A DNA stretch of 64,000 nucleotides from Empedobacter sedimenti (GTDB lineage Bacteria > Bacteroidota > Bacteroidia > Flavobacteriales > Weeksellaceae): positions 360,217 through 424,216 of the forward strand of contig NZ_JASCQG010000001.1 in the NCBI RefSeq assembly GCF_030005555.1, given 5' to 3'. Shown here piece by piece: positions 1 through 8,812 of this stretch (position 1 is its first letter; the number at the start of each line of letters is the position of its first letter). The notes beneath the pieces are model-generated. The model was not told the DNA's origin. It worked only from the letters and a program-made list of their open reading frames with translations, and did no database searches. The translations under genes were made by a program, and so were the position numbers.

Positions 1-234
1 TTATTTAATTCAAAAAAAAAATCTACAATTCTAACGTAATTATTATAAATTTTATAAAAATAACTATCTAATTATCATGATATTAAAATTTACTTAAAGT
101 TACTTTATGATAGTAGTTATTAATTCAGAAATGTATAATTTTATTCTAAATTAGTATTTTAAGTTTAGCTGAGGATGAAATTTTTCAATCTAAAGCAAAA
201 GGTCAAGAATTATCTTGACCTTTTTTATTTTATA
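1..234. other. AT-rich intergenic stretch at window edge
   Basis: This region is very AT-rich and I see no plausible coding sequence in it on either strand. The only structure I can support is the hairpin at 197-224. It probably separates the glycosyltransferase operon from whatever lies to the left of the window. Confidence 0.5.
197..224. terminator. Hairpin terminator, possibly bidirectional
   Basis: A perfect 12-bp stem (AAAAGGTCAAGA with its complement) closes a 4-base loop. It is followed by a long T tract on the plus strand and a weaker one on the minus strand. It lies 10 bases past the stop of the minus-strand glycosyltransferase, so it can end that operon and also any plus-strand transcript entering from the left. 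Confidence 0.7.
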
Positions 235-1272
235 CTAATCGATATGATAATGACTCGGAAAAGCCTTTTTAGGATTTTGTTTGAGAATATTCAATTTAAA
301 TTGACTTTCTAAAAATCCATAACCATAATTGAAAAATTGAATTAAAGTTGTTTGAATTGATAATAAACCTACAACCGCAGATTTGAAACGAATAGCCGAG
401 AAAATAAAAATCAAAAACATATAAATTAACCACAAAACAAATGGAATTTGTAGGATAAATTGATGTTTGGGAAGAATAAAACTCAACAATAAAAATAAAA
501 ACGCAACTAAAGTTCCGATAAAAAATAAACTCGGAAACCAAAAAGTTAGTTTTATATAATTTGGATGACGTTGATTAAGAATTGGGCGCGCAACTCCAAA
601 TTGATAGACTTGTTTCGCAAATTTCTTTAACGAAGTTCTACGTTTATGAATCACTTTAGAATCTTGAAATAATCTCGTTTCAAAACCATTTTCCCACAAA
701 CGCATTGATAAATCTGGATCTTCTCCAACGCGTAAATCCGCAAAACCACCTGTTTTTCCATACGCTTTACGAGAAATTCCCATATTAAAACTTCGCGGCT
801 GAAATTTACCAATTTGCTTTTTTCCTCCTCTGATTCCTCCTGTTGTCAAAAATGAAGTCATCGAAAAAGTAATTGCTTTTTGCAAATCTGTAAACGAATC
901 ATCTGCATCATCTGGACCACCAAAAGCATCAACAAAATTGTTTGTCAATTCTTTTTTAACCGATTCAATATAAGTCGAAGGAATAATCGTGTCAGAATCT
1001 AAGAAAATGAAATAATTTCCATTCGCTTTTTCCATTCCATAATTTCTCGATTTCCCTGGACCTGAATTTGTTTTGTAATAATAATGAAGATCTAATTGAG
1101 TATCAAATTTAGCACAAACTGTATCCAATTTATTTTGAGAACCATCGTCTACAATAATAATTTCGAACAACTTATCCGTTTGTTTCGCTAAACTTGACAA
1201 TAATTCTGTCAATTCATCTTGACGTTCGTAAACGGCAATAATTATCGAAAGTTGCAAATCTTCTTTTCCCAA
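235..1272 (-). CDS. Glycosyltransferase family 2, membrane anchored
   Basis: A 345-residue GT-A fold glycosyltransferase. The N-terminus has the family 2 signature LSIIIAVYER (8-17), the nucleotide-binding VDDGS (41-45) and the metal-binding DSD (92-94); GEDPDLSMRLW (183-193) supplies the acidic catalytic-loop residues. Three hydrophobic segments at about 246-316 anchor the C-terminus in the inner membrane. The family transfers a sugar from a nucleotide donor to a lipid or glycan acceptor; the substrate cannot be read from sequence. The start is a TTG, because the in-frame TAA of the preceding gene lies only two codons upstream and no ATG fits. It is the last gene of a three-gene minus-strand operon, 6 bases after the DUF2750 gene. 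Confidence 0.85.
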   Translation of the reverse strand: MGKEDLQLSIIIAVYERQDELTELLSSLAKQTDKLFEIIIVDDGSQNKLDTVCAKFDTQLDLHYYYKTNSGPGKSRNYGMEKANGNYFIFLDSDTIIPSTYIESVKKELTNNFVDAFGGPDDADDSFTDLQKAITFSMTSFLTTGGIRGGKKQIGKFQPRSFNMGISRKAYGKTGGFADLRVGEDPDLSMRLWENGFETRLFQDSKVIHKRRTSLKKFAKQVYQFGVARPILNQRHPNYIKLTFWFPSLFFIGTLVAFLFLLLSFILPKHQFILQIPFVLWLIYMFLIFIFSAIRFKSAVVGLLSIQTTLIQFFNYGYGFLESQFKLNILKQNPKKAFPSHYHID

Positions 1273-1278
1273 AATATG

Positions 1279-1713
1279 TTATTGATTGAATGATTCTTTC
1301 AACTCTAAAGTCACTTTCTGAATTTCATTTAAATCTTTGAAATGATTCAATTTCAAAGAAATCTTAGACAAATTCAATTCATGAACAATTGCTAAAATCG
1401 TATCCAATGGACTTTGCTCCTCTCCTTTCGAAGTTTCGTCAAAATTAATTCCAACCAAAGAAACTTCTTCAATCATTCCGAACAACCATTCTTCTAAAAA
1501 AGTATTCAAATCTATCGAATCAATTGTATGATTTGCCCATTGATTTTGTTTCGCTTTTTCAGCTAAATCTGTGTCCGACCAGAAGCAAATTACCTCTAAA
1601 TTAGAACCATCTTCGTACTCAAATTCCTCCGAATACGAAATAGCAAAACCTTCTTCAGAAGTTAAAAGATATACTTTTTGATCTTGACAAATTTCTTTTA
1701 TAAATTGACTCAC
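1279..1713 (-). CDS. DUF2750 family protein
   Basis: A 144-residue soluble acidic protein resembling DUF2750: an N-terminal segment with LLTSEEGFAIS, a central FWSD followed by an AxxxxxxW pattern, then IDLNTFLEEWL and a VGINFD strand. DUF2750 members have no established function. The C-terminal third (about 100-144) extends beyond the usual domain and is predicted helical. It sits between a THUMP methyltransferase gene (5-base gap upstream) and a glycosyltransferase (6-base gap downstream), so the three are very likely co-transcribed. No signal peptide or membrane segment is visible. The family call rests on remembered motif pattern and the function is unknown. Confidence 0.7.
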   Translation of the reverse strand: MSQFIKEICQDQKVYLLTSEEGFAISYSEEFEYEDGSNLEVICFWSDTDLAEKAKQNQWANHTIDSIDLNTFLEEWLFGMIEEVSLVGINFDETSKGEEQSPLDTILAIVHELNLSKISLKLNHFKDLNEIQKVTLELKESFNQ

Positions 1714-1718
1714 TTCTC

Positions 1719-2870
1719 TTAATTTTGATTTTTAGCTTTTTTACTTCCTTCGTACATTTCGTATTGTAAAAAGTCGCATTCTAACTTACCGTTAAACACT
1801 TTTACCTTTTTCGAAGGACGCAAACCGACATATTTTTTGGCTTGTAAATCTGATGTGATAAACCACGCCAAGGTGTTTGGATAACTCGATTTTAACGTGT
1901 CACCAATTTGTTTGTAAAATTCTTGGTTATTATTTTCGATACGCTCATCATAAGGCGGATTGAAAACCAATAAAACTGGGAACAATTCTTTTTTAGACGT
2001 AAAGAAATCTTGATTTCTAACTTCGATGAAATCTTCTAAATCAGCAGATTTTATATTCATCTGCGCAATTTTCACCATCAATGGAGAAATTTCGTACCCT
2101 ACAATTTTATATTCAGATTCTTTAATTCGATTTAGACGCGTATTACGAATTTGTGTGAACAATGTTTCGTCATAATCTGGCCAATTCTGAAAAGCAAAAT
2201 GCTTACGATGAATTTGTGGCGGAATATTATTTGCAATCATCGCCGCTTCAATCAACATTGTTCCCGAACCACACATCGGATCAAGGTAATTTCCTTTTCC
2301 ATCATAGCCTGCTTGTAACAATAAACCTGCTGCTAAAACTTCGTTAATAGGCGCTGGACCAGTTTCTTCGCGATAACCACGTTTGTGCAATGAATCTCCC
2401 GAAGAATCTAACGACAATGTAATTTTATCGTGCGAAATATGTAAGTTAAAACGTACATCTGGAAAATCTTTATCAATACTTGGACGACGACCATCTTTCT
2501 CTTTAAATCGATCTACAATAGCATCTTTCACTTTAAGCGCTGCATAATGCGAATGCGTAAAATAATCTGAAAAAACGGTTGGATCAATCATAAAAGTTTG
2601 ATCGACATTCAGATAATTTTCCCAATGGAATTTCTTGAATTTCTCGTACAATTGATGATCATTTTTCACAGAAAACGAAAGAATTGGCTTCTGTATACGA
2701 AGTGCTGTACGCAAGCTGTAATTTGCTTTGTACATGAAACCTAAATCGCCATTAAATTCGACCATTCGGTTTTGAATTTTAACATCTGCCGCACCCAACG
2801 CTTTTAATTCTTGCGCTAATATTTCTTCGAAACCAAAAAAGGTTTTCGCAATCATTCTGAAATTTTCCAA
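1719..2870 (-). CDS. rlmL: THUMP-domain class I SAM-dependent RNA methyltransferase (RlmL type)
   Basis: A 383-residue protein with an N-terminal ferredoxin-like/THUMP region (about 5-155) and a C-terminal Rossmann methyltransferase. Visible motifs are the SAM-binding DPMCGSGT (197-204) and the target-amine NPPY (304-307). This matches the N-terminal half of E. coli RlmL, which makes m2G2445 in 23S rRNA, and the stand-alone YpsC-type proteins; substrate identity here is inferred. Alignment to the E. coli N-terminus supports the TTG start at 2870 rather than the ATG 15 bases later. A good TACTTTTG element lies 16 bases upstream. It is the first gene of an operon with the DUF2750 protein and the glycosyltransferase. 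Confidence 0.85.
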   Translation of the reverse strand: MENFRMIAKTFFGFEEILAQELKALGAADVKIQNRMVEFNGDLGFMYKANYSLRTALRIQKPILSFSVKNDHQLYEKFKKFHWENYLNVDQTFMIDPTVFSDYFTHSHYAALKVKDAIVDRFKEKDGRRPSIDKDFPDVRFNLHISHDKITLSLDSSGDSLHKRGYREETGPAPINEVLAAGLLLQAGYDGKGNYLDPMCGSGTMLIEAAMIANNIPPQIHRKHFAFQNWPDYDETLFTQIRNTRLNRIKESEYKIVGYEISPLMVKIAQMNIKSADLEDFIEVRNQDFFTSKKELFPVLLVFNPPYDERIENNNQEFYKQIGDTLKSSYPNTLAWFITSDLQAKKYVGLRPSKKVKVFNGKLECDFLQYEMYEGSKKAKNQN

Positions 2871-2886
2871 GGAAATAAAATTTTTA

Positions 2887-2894
2887 CAAAAGTA
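2887..2894 (-). promoter_or_regulatory. Bacteroidota -7 element of the rlmL operon
   Basis: The minus strand reads TACTTTTG, a full match to the TAnnTTTG -7 consensus of Bacteroidota sigma-70 promoters. I see no good TTTG/TTG element at the usual distance, so only half of the promoter is supported. Confidence 0.45.
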
Positions 2895-2961
2895 CGGGAA
2901 ATAAAGGAAATTGAGAAAGGAATAATTCTAAACTAATTTATATCTTAACAAAAAATATTTT

Positions 2962-3435
2962 ATGGATCAAGAAACTAAATATGAAAAAATATTAGTTCGA
3001 TATTATAGTAAGGTTTTAGAAGAAGAAATAGTTGAAACACTTTGGACAGAAACCATAGACAAAGAAAAAGGATTATATAAAATTGAAAATATTCCGTTCT
3101 ATGGTCCATGTTTTTCAAGTGATGATATCGTTTTTGCTGAGTATGATAACGATGAAGAATTTTTGACTTTTAGAAAAGTAATTAAATTTTCTGGTAACTC
3201 AACAATTCAAGTCATTATAATGAATGATGACATTAATAGAGATGATATTAGAAATATTTTCAAAAATTTGAATTGTGAAAGTGAAGCGCTGAATGAAAAA
3301 TATTTTGTTCTAGAAATTCCTTTCAAAATAAATTATAAATCTATTTTTGATAAATTAACCGAATTACAAGAAAATGAATTTATTGCTTTTGCAGAACCTG
3401 TTTTATCAGAAAAACACCGTGGTGAAACCAGATAA
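2962..3435 (+). CDS. DUF4265 family protein
   Basis: A 157-residue soluble protein matching the DUF4265 pattern: VETLWTE (25-31), a Y-I-NIPFYGP segment (about 39-50), a DDIVFAEYD strand, then a VIKFSGNSTIQV motif. These proteins are small, widely scattered and of unknown function; they have been seen near immunity or toxin loci, but nothing here suggests that. It is monocistronic, between the divergent rlmL operon and pepP, with no visible terminator before pepP about 100 bases on. No signal peptide. The family call is from remembered motifs. Confidence 0.7.
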   Translation: MDQETKYEKILVRYYSKVLEEEIVETLWTETIDKEKGLYKIENIPFYGPCFSSDDIVFAEYDNDEEFLTFRKVIKFSGNSTIQVIIMNDDINRDDIRNIFKNLNCESEALNEKYFVLEIPFKINYKSIFDKLTELQENEFIAFAEPVLSEKHRGETR

Positions 3436-3533
3436 TAATCTTAATAATATTTTTTAACTTCCTTATTTCTCTTCACCTCCATTCTTCGTATCTTTCGGCT
3501 ATTAAAGTTTAATTTTTTAGAAATCGATATAAA

Positions 3534-5315
3534 ATGGAAAAAATTACAGATCGTCTTTCAGCTTTGAGAGAGGTTATGAAACAAAATGGTGTTAGCGCAA
3601 CAATTATTCCTGGAACAGATCCACACGGAAGCGAATATTTACCAAATCGCTGGAAAGAGCGTACTTGGATTTCAGGTTTTAATGGATCGGCTGGAACTGC
3701 AGTTGTTACGTTAGAAAAAGCGGCTCTTTGGACAGATTCGAGATACTTTATTCAGGCAGAAGATCAATTAAAAGACACAACTTTTGAGTTGATGAAAATG
3801 AAAATGCCAGAAACACCTTCTATTAATGAATGGATTATTTCTCAATTACAAGAAGGAGAAGTTGTAGGACTTAATCCTCAAATGTTTGCGCACAATGCAT
3901 TTGTAGAAACGCAAAATGAATTTGCTTTCAATCAACTTTCTGTAAAATCTATTGATTTAATTGATTTAGCATGGCAAAATCGTCCTGCTTTACCACAAAA
4001 TCAATTCTATATTTATGATGTAAAATTTGCTGGAAAATCAGCTTCTGAAAAGATTTCGGAAGTTAGAAACAATATGAAGAAAGCAAATACAAACGTATAT
4101 TTCATGAATTCTTTAGACGAAATTGCCTGGTTGTTTAATATTCGCGGAAATGATGTTAACTATAATCCATTGACAATTTCGTATGCTGCTGTAGATACTG
4201 ATAATGCGTACTTATTTATAGATGATGCAAAGGTAACTACTGAAACTAAAGCTGCGTTAGCAAACGAAGGAATTACAATTAAATCTTATTTAGATATTTA
4301 CACTTATTTAAATAATCTTACTGAAAAATCACACGTTTTAGTTGATGGAAACCGAATCAACCAATCATTGTACGAAGCGATTTCTTCTGCTTCTACTATA
4401 AAATTATCTCCTTCTATTGTTACAAATCTAAAAGCACTTAAAAACGAAACAGAACAAGAAGGTTTCAGAAATGCAATGGTAAAAGATGGTGTTGCATTGA
4501 CTAAATTTTTCATGTGGTTAGAAGAAAATATAGAGAACAATATAAACGAAGTAACTGTTGCTGATAAATTAATCGAATTTAGATCACAACAAGAAAATTT
4601 TAAAGGAGCAAGTTTCGGGACTATTTGTGGTTATGCCGATCATGGTGCAATGAATCATTATTCTGCAACGCCAGAATCTGCTTATACTTTAGGTCGTAAA
4701 GAAATGTTGTTGATCGATTCTGGAGCTCAGTTTTTAGAAGGAACAACAGATATTACACGTACAATGATGTTTGGCGAGCCTACTGCTCAACAAAAAATTG
4801 ATTACACATTGGTTCTGAAAGGAAATATTGCTTTATCAGAAGCTGTTTTTCCAGCAAATTCTCGTGGTTCTTTGTTAGATGTTTTATCTCGTAAAGCACT
4901 TTGGGAAAATGGTTTCAATTATGGACATGGAACAGGTCACGGAGTTGGTCATTTCTTATGTGTACACGAAGGTCCGCAAAGTATTCGATTAGAAGAAAAT
5001 TTAACTCCATTGCAAATCGGAATGGTTTTATCTAATGAGCCAGGCTTGTATCGCGATGGTGAATACGGAATCAGAATTGAAAACTTAATGATTGTTCAAC
5101 CAGCAATGTCTACACAATTTGGTGATTTCTTAAAATTTGAAATTGTTACGGTTTCTCCTATTGATAAAAATTTAATCGATGTTACTTTAATGACAAATGA
5201 AGAATTGACGTGGTTGAATAATTACCATCAATTTGTATTTGAAAAGATTTCTCCATTCTTAGATGAAAAAGAAACAACTTGGTTGAAAGAGAAATGTAAA
5301 GCTATTTCTAAATAA
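3534..5315 (+). CDS. pepP: Xaa-Pro aminopeptidase (M24B, aminopeptidase P)
   Basis: A 593-residue cytosolic metallopeptidase that removes N-terminal residues preceding proline. It has the long three-domain (eukaryote-like APP1) layout: two creatinase-like domains (about 1-150 and 155-300) and a C-terminal pita-bread catalytic domain. The five dinuclear-metal ligands are present as D395, D406, H469, E502 and E516, with H465 and H473 in the HGTGHGVGH motif. The C-terminal 60 residues match the extra peptidase M24 C-terminal segment of this subclass. It appears to be a single-gene unit ended by the hairpin at 5402-5431. Confidence 0.93.
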   Translation: MEKITDRLSALREVMKQNGVSATIIPGTDPHGSEYLPNRWKERTWISGFNGSAGTAVVTLEKAALWTDSRYFIQAEDQLKDTTFELMKMKMPETPSINEWIISQLQEGEVVGLNPQMFAHNAFVETQNEFAFNQLSVKSIDLIDLAWQNRPALPQNQFYIYDVKFAGKSASEKISEVRNNMKKANTNVYFMNSLDEIAWLFNIRGNDVNYNPLTISYAAVDTDNAYLFIDDAKVTTETKAALANEGITIKSYLDIYTYLNNLTEKSHVLVDGNRINQSLYEAISSASTIKLSPSIVTNLKALKNETEQEGFRNAMVKDGVALTKFFMWLEENIENNINEVTVADKLIEFRSQQENFKGASFGTICGYADHGAMNHYSATPESAYTLGRKEMLLIDSGAQFLEGTTDITRTMMFGEPTAQQKIDYTLVLKGNIALSEAVFPANSRGSLLDVLSRKALWENGFNYGHGTGHGVGHFLCVHEGPQSIRLEENLTPLQIGMVLSNEPGLYRDGEYGIRIENLMIVQPAMSTQFGDFLKFEIVTVSPIDKNLIDVTLMTNEELTWLNNYHQFVFEKISPFLDEKETTWLKEKCKAISK

Positions 5316-5401
5316 ATCAATTTAATTTCAACAAAAATTAATTCTGAACTAGTTTCAGAATCAGATATAAAAAAGAAGCTAAAATATATTCAGCTTGACA
5401 A

Positions 5402-5431
5402 AAAATCCTATTCAAAATTGAATAGGATTTT
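5402..5431 (+). terminator. Rho-independent terminator of pepP
   Basis: A 14-bp perfect stem (AAAATCCTATTCAA and complement) with a 2-base loop, followed by a T-rich tract, about 90 bases after the pepP stop and 50 bases before the Fur-family gene. Confidence 0.85.
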
Positions 5432-5480
5432 TTTTATTTCAAGATTTCTTTGTACTATTGCAACATATTTGCATTAAGAA

Positions 5481-5861
5481 ATGAAAAGACGAAATACACC
5501 AACAAAAAAGGCTGTTTTAGATTTGTTCGATTCGTGTACGACTGCATTAAATCAGGAACAAATAGAAACACAATTGCAAGAAAAAATGGATAGAGCTACG
5601 ATTTATCGTATTCTAAACAATTTCTGCGAAGACGGAATGATGCACAAAATTGTGGGTGATGATGGCGTAAACTATTTTGCGATGTGCAAAACAAGTTGCG
5701 AACATACACAACATCACCATGATCATTTTCATTTTCGTTGTACAACTTGCAACCAACTCATTTGTTTGAAAGATGAAATAAATATTAATTTACCTGAAGG
5801 ATTTTTGAAGCAAGATTATAATTGCGTGATTTCAGGAACTTGTCCAAATTGCCAAAAATAA
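5481..5861 (+). CDS. Fur-family metal-responsive repressor, Zur-like
   Basis: A 126-residue Fur-superfamily regulator. A winged helix occupies about 5-60 with recognition helix ATIYRILNNF (39-48). A His-rich metal segment follows at 75-84 (HTQHHHDHFH), with two CxxC pairs (C87/C90 and C121/C124) that form the structural zinc site in this family. The closest functional inference is Zur (zinc uptake repressor), because the operon ends with a ZIP-type metal transporter; Fur or PerR cannot be excluded. The methyltransferase gene begins 5 bases downstream. A CATATTTG element 9 bases before the start suggests a very short leader. Confidence 0.85.
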   Translation: MKRRNTPTKKAVLDLFDSCTTALNQEQIETQLQEKMDRATIYRILNNFCEDGMMHKIVGDDGVNYFAMCKTSCEHTQHHHDHFHFRCTTCNQLICLKDEININLPEGFLKQDYNCVISGTCPNCQK

Positions 5862-5866
5862 AAAAA

Positions 5867-6595
5867 ATGGATTTACAATGGTTTGTAAAATGGTTTAACT
5901 CACCATATTATCATATTTTATATCAAAACAGAAGTTTAACAGAAGCAGAAGATTTTATACAAAAACTTACACAAAATTTAAATTTATCTAAGCACGCGAA
6001 GATTCTTGATTTAGCTTGCGGAAAAGGACGTCACGCTGTTACGTTGAACAAATTAGGTTATGATGTTTTAGGAATCGATTTATCTGAAGAAAGCATCAAA
6101 TACGCAAAACAATTAGAGAATGAATCTCTTAAATTTGAACGCCACGATATGCGAGAGGTTTTTCATCCAAACGAATTTGATGCAGTTCTTAATCTATTTA
6201 CAAGTTTTGGATATTTTGAAAACTACGATGATAATTACAAAGTTTTTGAAGCTGTAAAAGAACAAATGAAAGAACACGGAACTTTTGTGTTAGATTATTT
6301 GAATGCTGAAAAAGTGGTTTCTGGAATGATTCCGTATGAAGAAAAAACGATTGACGGAATTTTATTCAAAATCACAAAATCTGTCGAAAATGGTTTCATC
6401 AAAAAAGAAATTGATTTCACAGACAAAGGCGAAACATTTCACTTCGAGGAGTTTGTAAGATTGATTTATTTTAATGATTTCAAAAAAATATACGAAACAG
6501 AAGGTTTTGAGCTAGATAAAGCATTTGGAAACTATAATCTTGATGCTTTTGACGAAAAAACTTCGGATCGCTTAATCTTAGTCTTGAAAAAATGA
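5867..6595 (+). CDS. Class I SAM-dependent methyltransferase in a metal-transport operon
   Basis: A 242-residue Rossmann methyltransferase. Motif I is LDLACGKGRHA (about 45-55), followed by the GIDLSEESIKYAK acidic loop and the HDMRE/FDAVLNLFTSFGYF motif IV region typical of small-molecule methyltransferases; the target is unknown. I place the start at the ATG at 5867; a longer TTG form (5822) would overlap the regulator heavily and adds residues not expected of the family. The stop overlaps the start of the ZIP transporter by 4 bases (ATGA), so translation is probably coupled. Its position between a Fur-like repressor and a metal transporter is the only clue to its role. Confidence 0.85.
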   Translation: MDLQWFVKWFNSPYYHILYQNRSLTEAEDFIQKLTQNLNLSKHAKILDLACGKGRHAVTLNKLGYDVLGIDLSEESIKYAKQLENESLKFERHDMREVFHPNEFDAVLNLFTSFGYFENYDDNYKVFEAVKEQMKEHGTFVLDYLNAEKVVSGMIPYEEKTIDGILFKITKSVENGFIKKEIDFTDKGETFHFEEFVRLIYFNDFKKIYETEGFELDKAFGNYNLDAFDEKTSDRLILVLKK

Positions 6596-7299
6596 CAGAA
6601 AGTTTAATCTTAATCTCAAGTGTTTTAATAGGTGTACTTTTTTCGAGTATTTTCTTAAAAAATAAACACAATTCAAAACTACTTCTAACGTTTAGTGGAG
6701 CATATTTCTTGGCGATGACTGTTTTAGAAATTTTACCACAAGTTTATGGACATCCTTCCGATAATCATAGTCATCATTCAATCGGATTATTTGTTTTATT
6801 AGGTGTTGTGATTCAATATATTTTAGAGACGATTAGTAAAGGTGTTGAACATGGACACATTCATTTGCACAAAAAAGAGCAATTTCCTATCGGAATTTTC
6901 GGTGGATTGTTTTTGCATTCTGTTATCGAAGGAATTCCGGTTGCAAATGCAGAATCGCACAATTTTATGTGGGCAATTTTTGTACATAACATTCCAGTTT
7001 CGATGATTTTATTTAGTGCTTTGTGTCAACACACCGAGTCTAACGCAAAACGAATATTGTTTATGACTTTGTTTGCTCTAGCCGCTCCAATGGGATATTT
7101 CTTGGGAAAACATACCATTATTTCTAATTATTCTTTGGAAATGAGTGCAATTGTTTCGGGAATATTTTTACATATTTCAACCGTAATTTTATTTGAAAGC
7201 AATGAAGGACACAAATTTAATTTAAAGAAATTTGCATCTATTTTGGTCGGATTTGTACTCGCTTATCTCACCGTTTCTATGCATGTGCATTCACATTAA
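6592..7299 (+). CDS. ZIP family divalent metal transporter
   Basis: A 235-residue inner-membrane protein with about eight hydrophobic segments and the ZIP signature: H-S-V-I-E-G-I-P in TM4 (about 110-117) and V-H-N-I-P in TM5 (about 130-134), which form the transport-site metal ligands. A His-rich loop (HPSDNHSHHS and GVEHGHIHLH) lies on one side of the membrane and the protein ends with HVHSH. ZIP proteins import zinc, iron or manganese; zinc is favoured here by the Fur/Zur-like gene at the head of the same operon. It overlaps the methyltransferase gene by 4 bases and ends at the bidirectional hairpin at 7310-7339. Confidence 0.87.
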   Translation: MTESLILISSVLIGVLFSSIFLKNKHNSKLLLTFSGAYFLAMTVLEILPQVYGHPSDNHSHHSIGLFVLLGVVIQYILETISKGVEHGHIHLHKKEQFPIGIFGGLFLHSVIEGIPVANAESHNFMWAIFVHNIPVSMILFSALCQHTESNAKRILFMTLFALAAPMGYFLGKHTIISNYSLEMSAIVSGIFLHISTVILFESNEGHKFNLKKFASILVGFVLAYLTVSMHVHSH

Positions 7300-7309
7300 A
7301 AATATAAAT

Positions 7310-7339
7310 AAAAAAGAAGTTCAAAAGAACTTCTTTTTT
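7310..7339. terminator. Bidirectional terminator between convergent genes
   Basis: A 13-bp perfect stem (AAAAAAGAAGTTC and complement) with an AAAA loop, flanked by A and T runs so that it has a U tail in both directions. It sits between the ZIP gene and the convergent lipoprotein gene. Confidence 0.85.
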
Positions 7340-7342
7340 GTA

Positions 7343-7936
7343 TTATAACATTTTACGATGATCTAAAACGAGAATTCCGTCAGTTGAAATAAATTTCCAT
7401 TTCTGATCTTTCACGCATTTTTCATCAGTACTGATTGATTTCACATTAAAATCCACTTCATTCACTTTCATTAAAATATCCGTTTGATAATTACAATCAC
7501 CAACTTTAATTGTTGTCGAAACATTATCTTTAGATAACAATTCAGTTTCTGGGAATGATTTAATTGCTTGGTTTAAAATATTTAAATCCAATTCATCATA
7601 AACCAAATCATAATTAGTTGAAACTAAACTTGATGAAAGTCTAAACGAATTTGATTCGATATCATTTCGGACAACAGAATTTTTAGGTTTTAAATCCAAT
7701 TCTTCAACTCGTTTTGGACAACCTAAACTGTTCGAAACTTGTTCAGTTTTCTTACTTTCCAGATCTTTCTGAAAAGCATTAATTTCTTTAAATAATTTTA
7801 GTTTTTCTGGAGAAGCTTGTGCGTATTCTTCCGTTTCTTTTAGTTCAGTTGTAGATAGTTTCGTTACTTCTTCCTTTTTATCTGAACAATTCATCATTAA
7901 AATTAAAAAAATAAAAGAGTAAAAATAGTTCTTCAT
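7343..7936 (-). CDS. Hypothetical lipoprotein
   Basis: A 197-residue protein that I do not recognise. It begins with a lipoprotein signal peptide (hydrophobic FIFLILMM, then lipobox Cys17 in MMNCSDK), so it should be anchored in the inner or outer membrane. Residues 20-75 are charged and probably helical; the rest contains two or three cysteines (GCPKR, GDCNY, EKCVK) and alternating strands ending with WKFISTDGILVLDH. It is monocistronic, with a TATTTTTG promoter element 20 bases upstream and the shared terminator at 7310-7339 downstream. No function is proposed. Confidence 0.75.
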   Translation of the reverse strand: MKNYFYSFIFLILMMNCSDKKEEVTKLSTTELKETEEYAQASPEKLKLFKEINAFQKDLESKKTEQVSNSLGCPKRVEELDLKPKNSVVRNDIESNSFRLSSSLVSTNYDLVYDELDLNILNQAIKSFPETELLSKDNVSTTIKVGDCNYQTDILMKVNEVDFNVKSISTDEKCVKDQKWKFISTDGILVLDHRKML

Positions 7937-7955
7937 AAGCAGTTATTTGTCTCTG

Positions 7956-7963
7956 CAAAAATA
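7956..7963 (-). promoter_or_regulatory. Bacteroidota -7 element of the lipoprotein gene
   Basis: The minus strand reads TATTTTTG, a full match to TAnnTTTG, ending 19 bases before the ATG at 7936. No clear -33 element is seen. Confidence 0.4.
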
Positions 7964-8042
7964 AAGAATATTAACCTCAATTTCAATATTTTAACATTTA
8001 GTCAAACTAAGATTTTTTCAGCCTTTAATAATTAAAAAGGTT

Positions 8043-8741
8043 TTATTGATATTTACTTAAATCTAAACCAAGAATATCACCTACTTTAGTAAACTCTTCG
8101 TTAACTTTTGCATCAAGTGTGATCTTTTTATTTGTAATAGGATGATTAAACACCAGTTGATGAGCATGAAGCATCATTCCTTTCAAACCAAAATTTTCTA
8201 ACCACAATTTGTTTTGTTTATTGCAACCATGCGGGCGACTTCCTAAAATTGGATGAAAAATATGTCTGAAATGTTTTCTTAATTGATGCATACGACCAGT
8301 TTCGGGAATTGCTTCTACCAAACAATAGCGTGAAGTCGGATGATTGTTATATTCTAAATCAATTTCTGCTGTTTGTAAACGATGAAAATAGGTAATTGCA
8401 TTTTGTTTTACACCGTCATCATTCGTCAAATCATAATCTATCGTCATTTCTTCCGGCGCCCAACCACGTAAAATAGCCAAATATTTCTTTTCAACTTCGC
8501 GCGTTGCAAAACGATCATTCATAATTTTTAGACTTTCTTTATCTAATGCAAAAAGTAAAACTCCTGACGTTTTTCTGTCCAAACGATGAATGGGATAAAC
8601 ATGTTGACCTCCAATCTGATTGCGCAATTCCTGAACCGCAAAAACAGACGCATCGCGCGCATAAAATGATTTGTGAACCAATAAGCCACTCGGTTTGTTA
8701 ATGGCAATAATATATTCGTCTTGGTAAAGAATTTCTAACAT
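8043..8741 (-). CDS. truC: tRNA pseudouridine(65) synthase TruC
   Basis: A 232-residue RluA-family pseudouridine synthase. The opening MLEILYQDE, then AINKPSGLLVH, the catalytic HRLDRKTSG (52-60, Asp55) and the FGL..MMLHAHQL ending closely follow E. coli TruC, which makes pseudouridine 65 in tRNA-Ile and tRNA-Asp. There is no S4 domain, as expected for TruC. The start at 8741 is supported by homology. A TATTTTTG promoter element ends only 4 bases upstream of the ATG, so the message may be leaderless. Only a weak hairpin with few T residues is visible downstream. Confidence 0.9.
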   Translation of the reverse strand: MLEILYQDEYIIAINKPSGLLVHKSFYARDASVFAVQELRNQIGGQHVYPIHRLDRKTSGVLLFALDKESLKIMNDRFATREVEKKYLAILRGWAPEEMTIDYDLTNDDGVKQNAITYFHRLQTAEIDLEYNNHPTSRYCLVEAIPETGRMHQLRKHFRHIFHPILGSRPHGCNKQNKLWLENFGLKGMMLHAHQLVFNHPITNKKITLDAKVNEEFTKVGDILGLDLSKYQ

Positions 8742-8745
8742 TTGG

Positions 8746-8753
8746 CAAAAATA
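8746..8753 (-). promoter_or_regulatory. -7 element abutting the truC start
   Basis: The minus strand reads TATTTTTG, a full TAnnTTTG match, with only 4 bases between it and the truC ATG. Transcription would start at or within a base or two of the start codon. Confidence 0.45.
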
Positions 8754-8812
8754 GAAAGTTATTTTCGGTTAGGAAATAGAACAATCTTATATTTATTGCA
8801 TAATTGAATGAA

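Noticed and set aside
2962..3435. DUF4265 protein as part of an immunity or defence locus
   Set aside because: It is flanked only by housekeeping genes (rRNA methyltransferase, aminopeptidase P) with no toxin-like partner.
8020..8042. Terminator downstream of truC
   Set aside because: The CCTTT/AAAGG stem is only five base pairs with a poor U tract, too weak to list.
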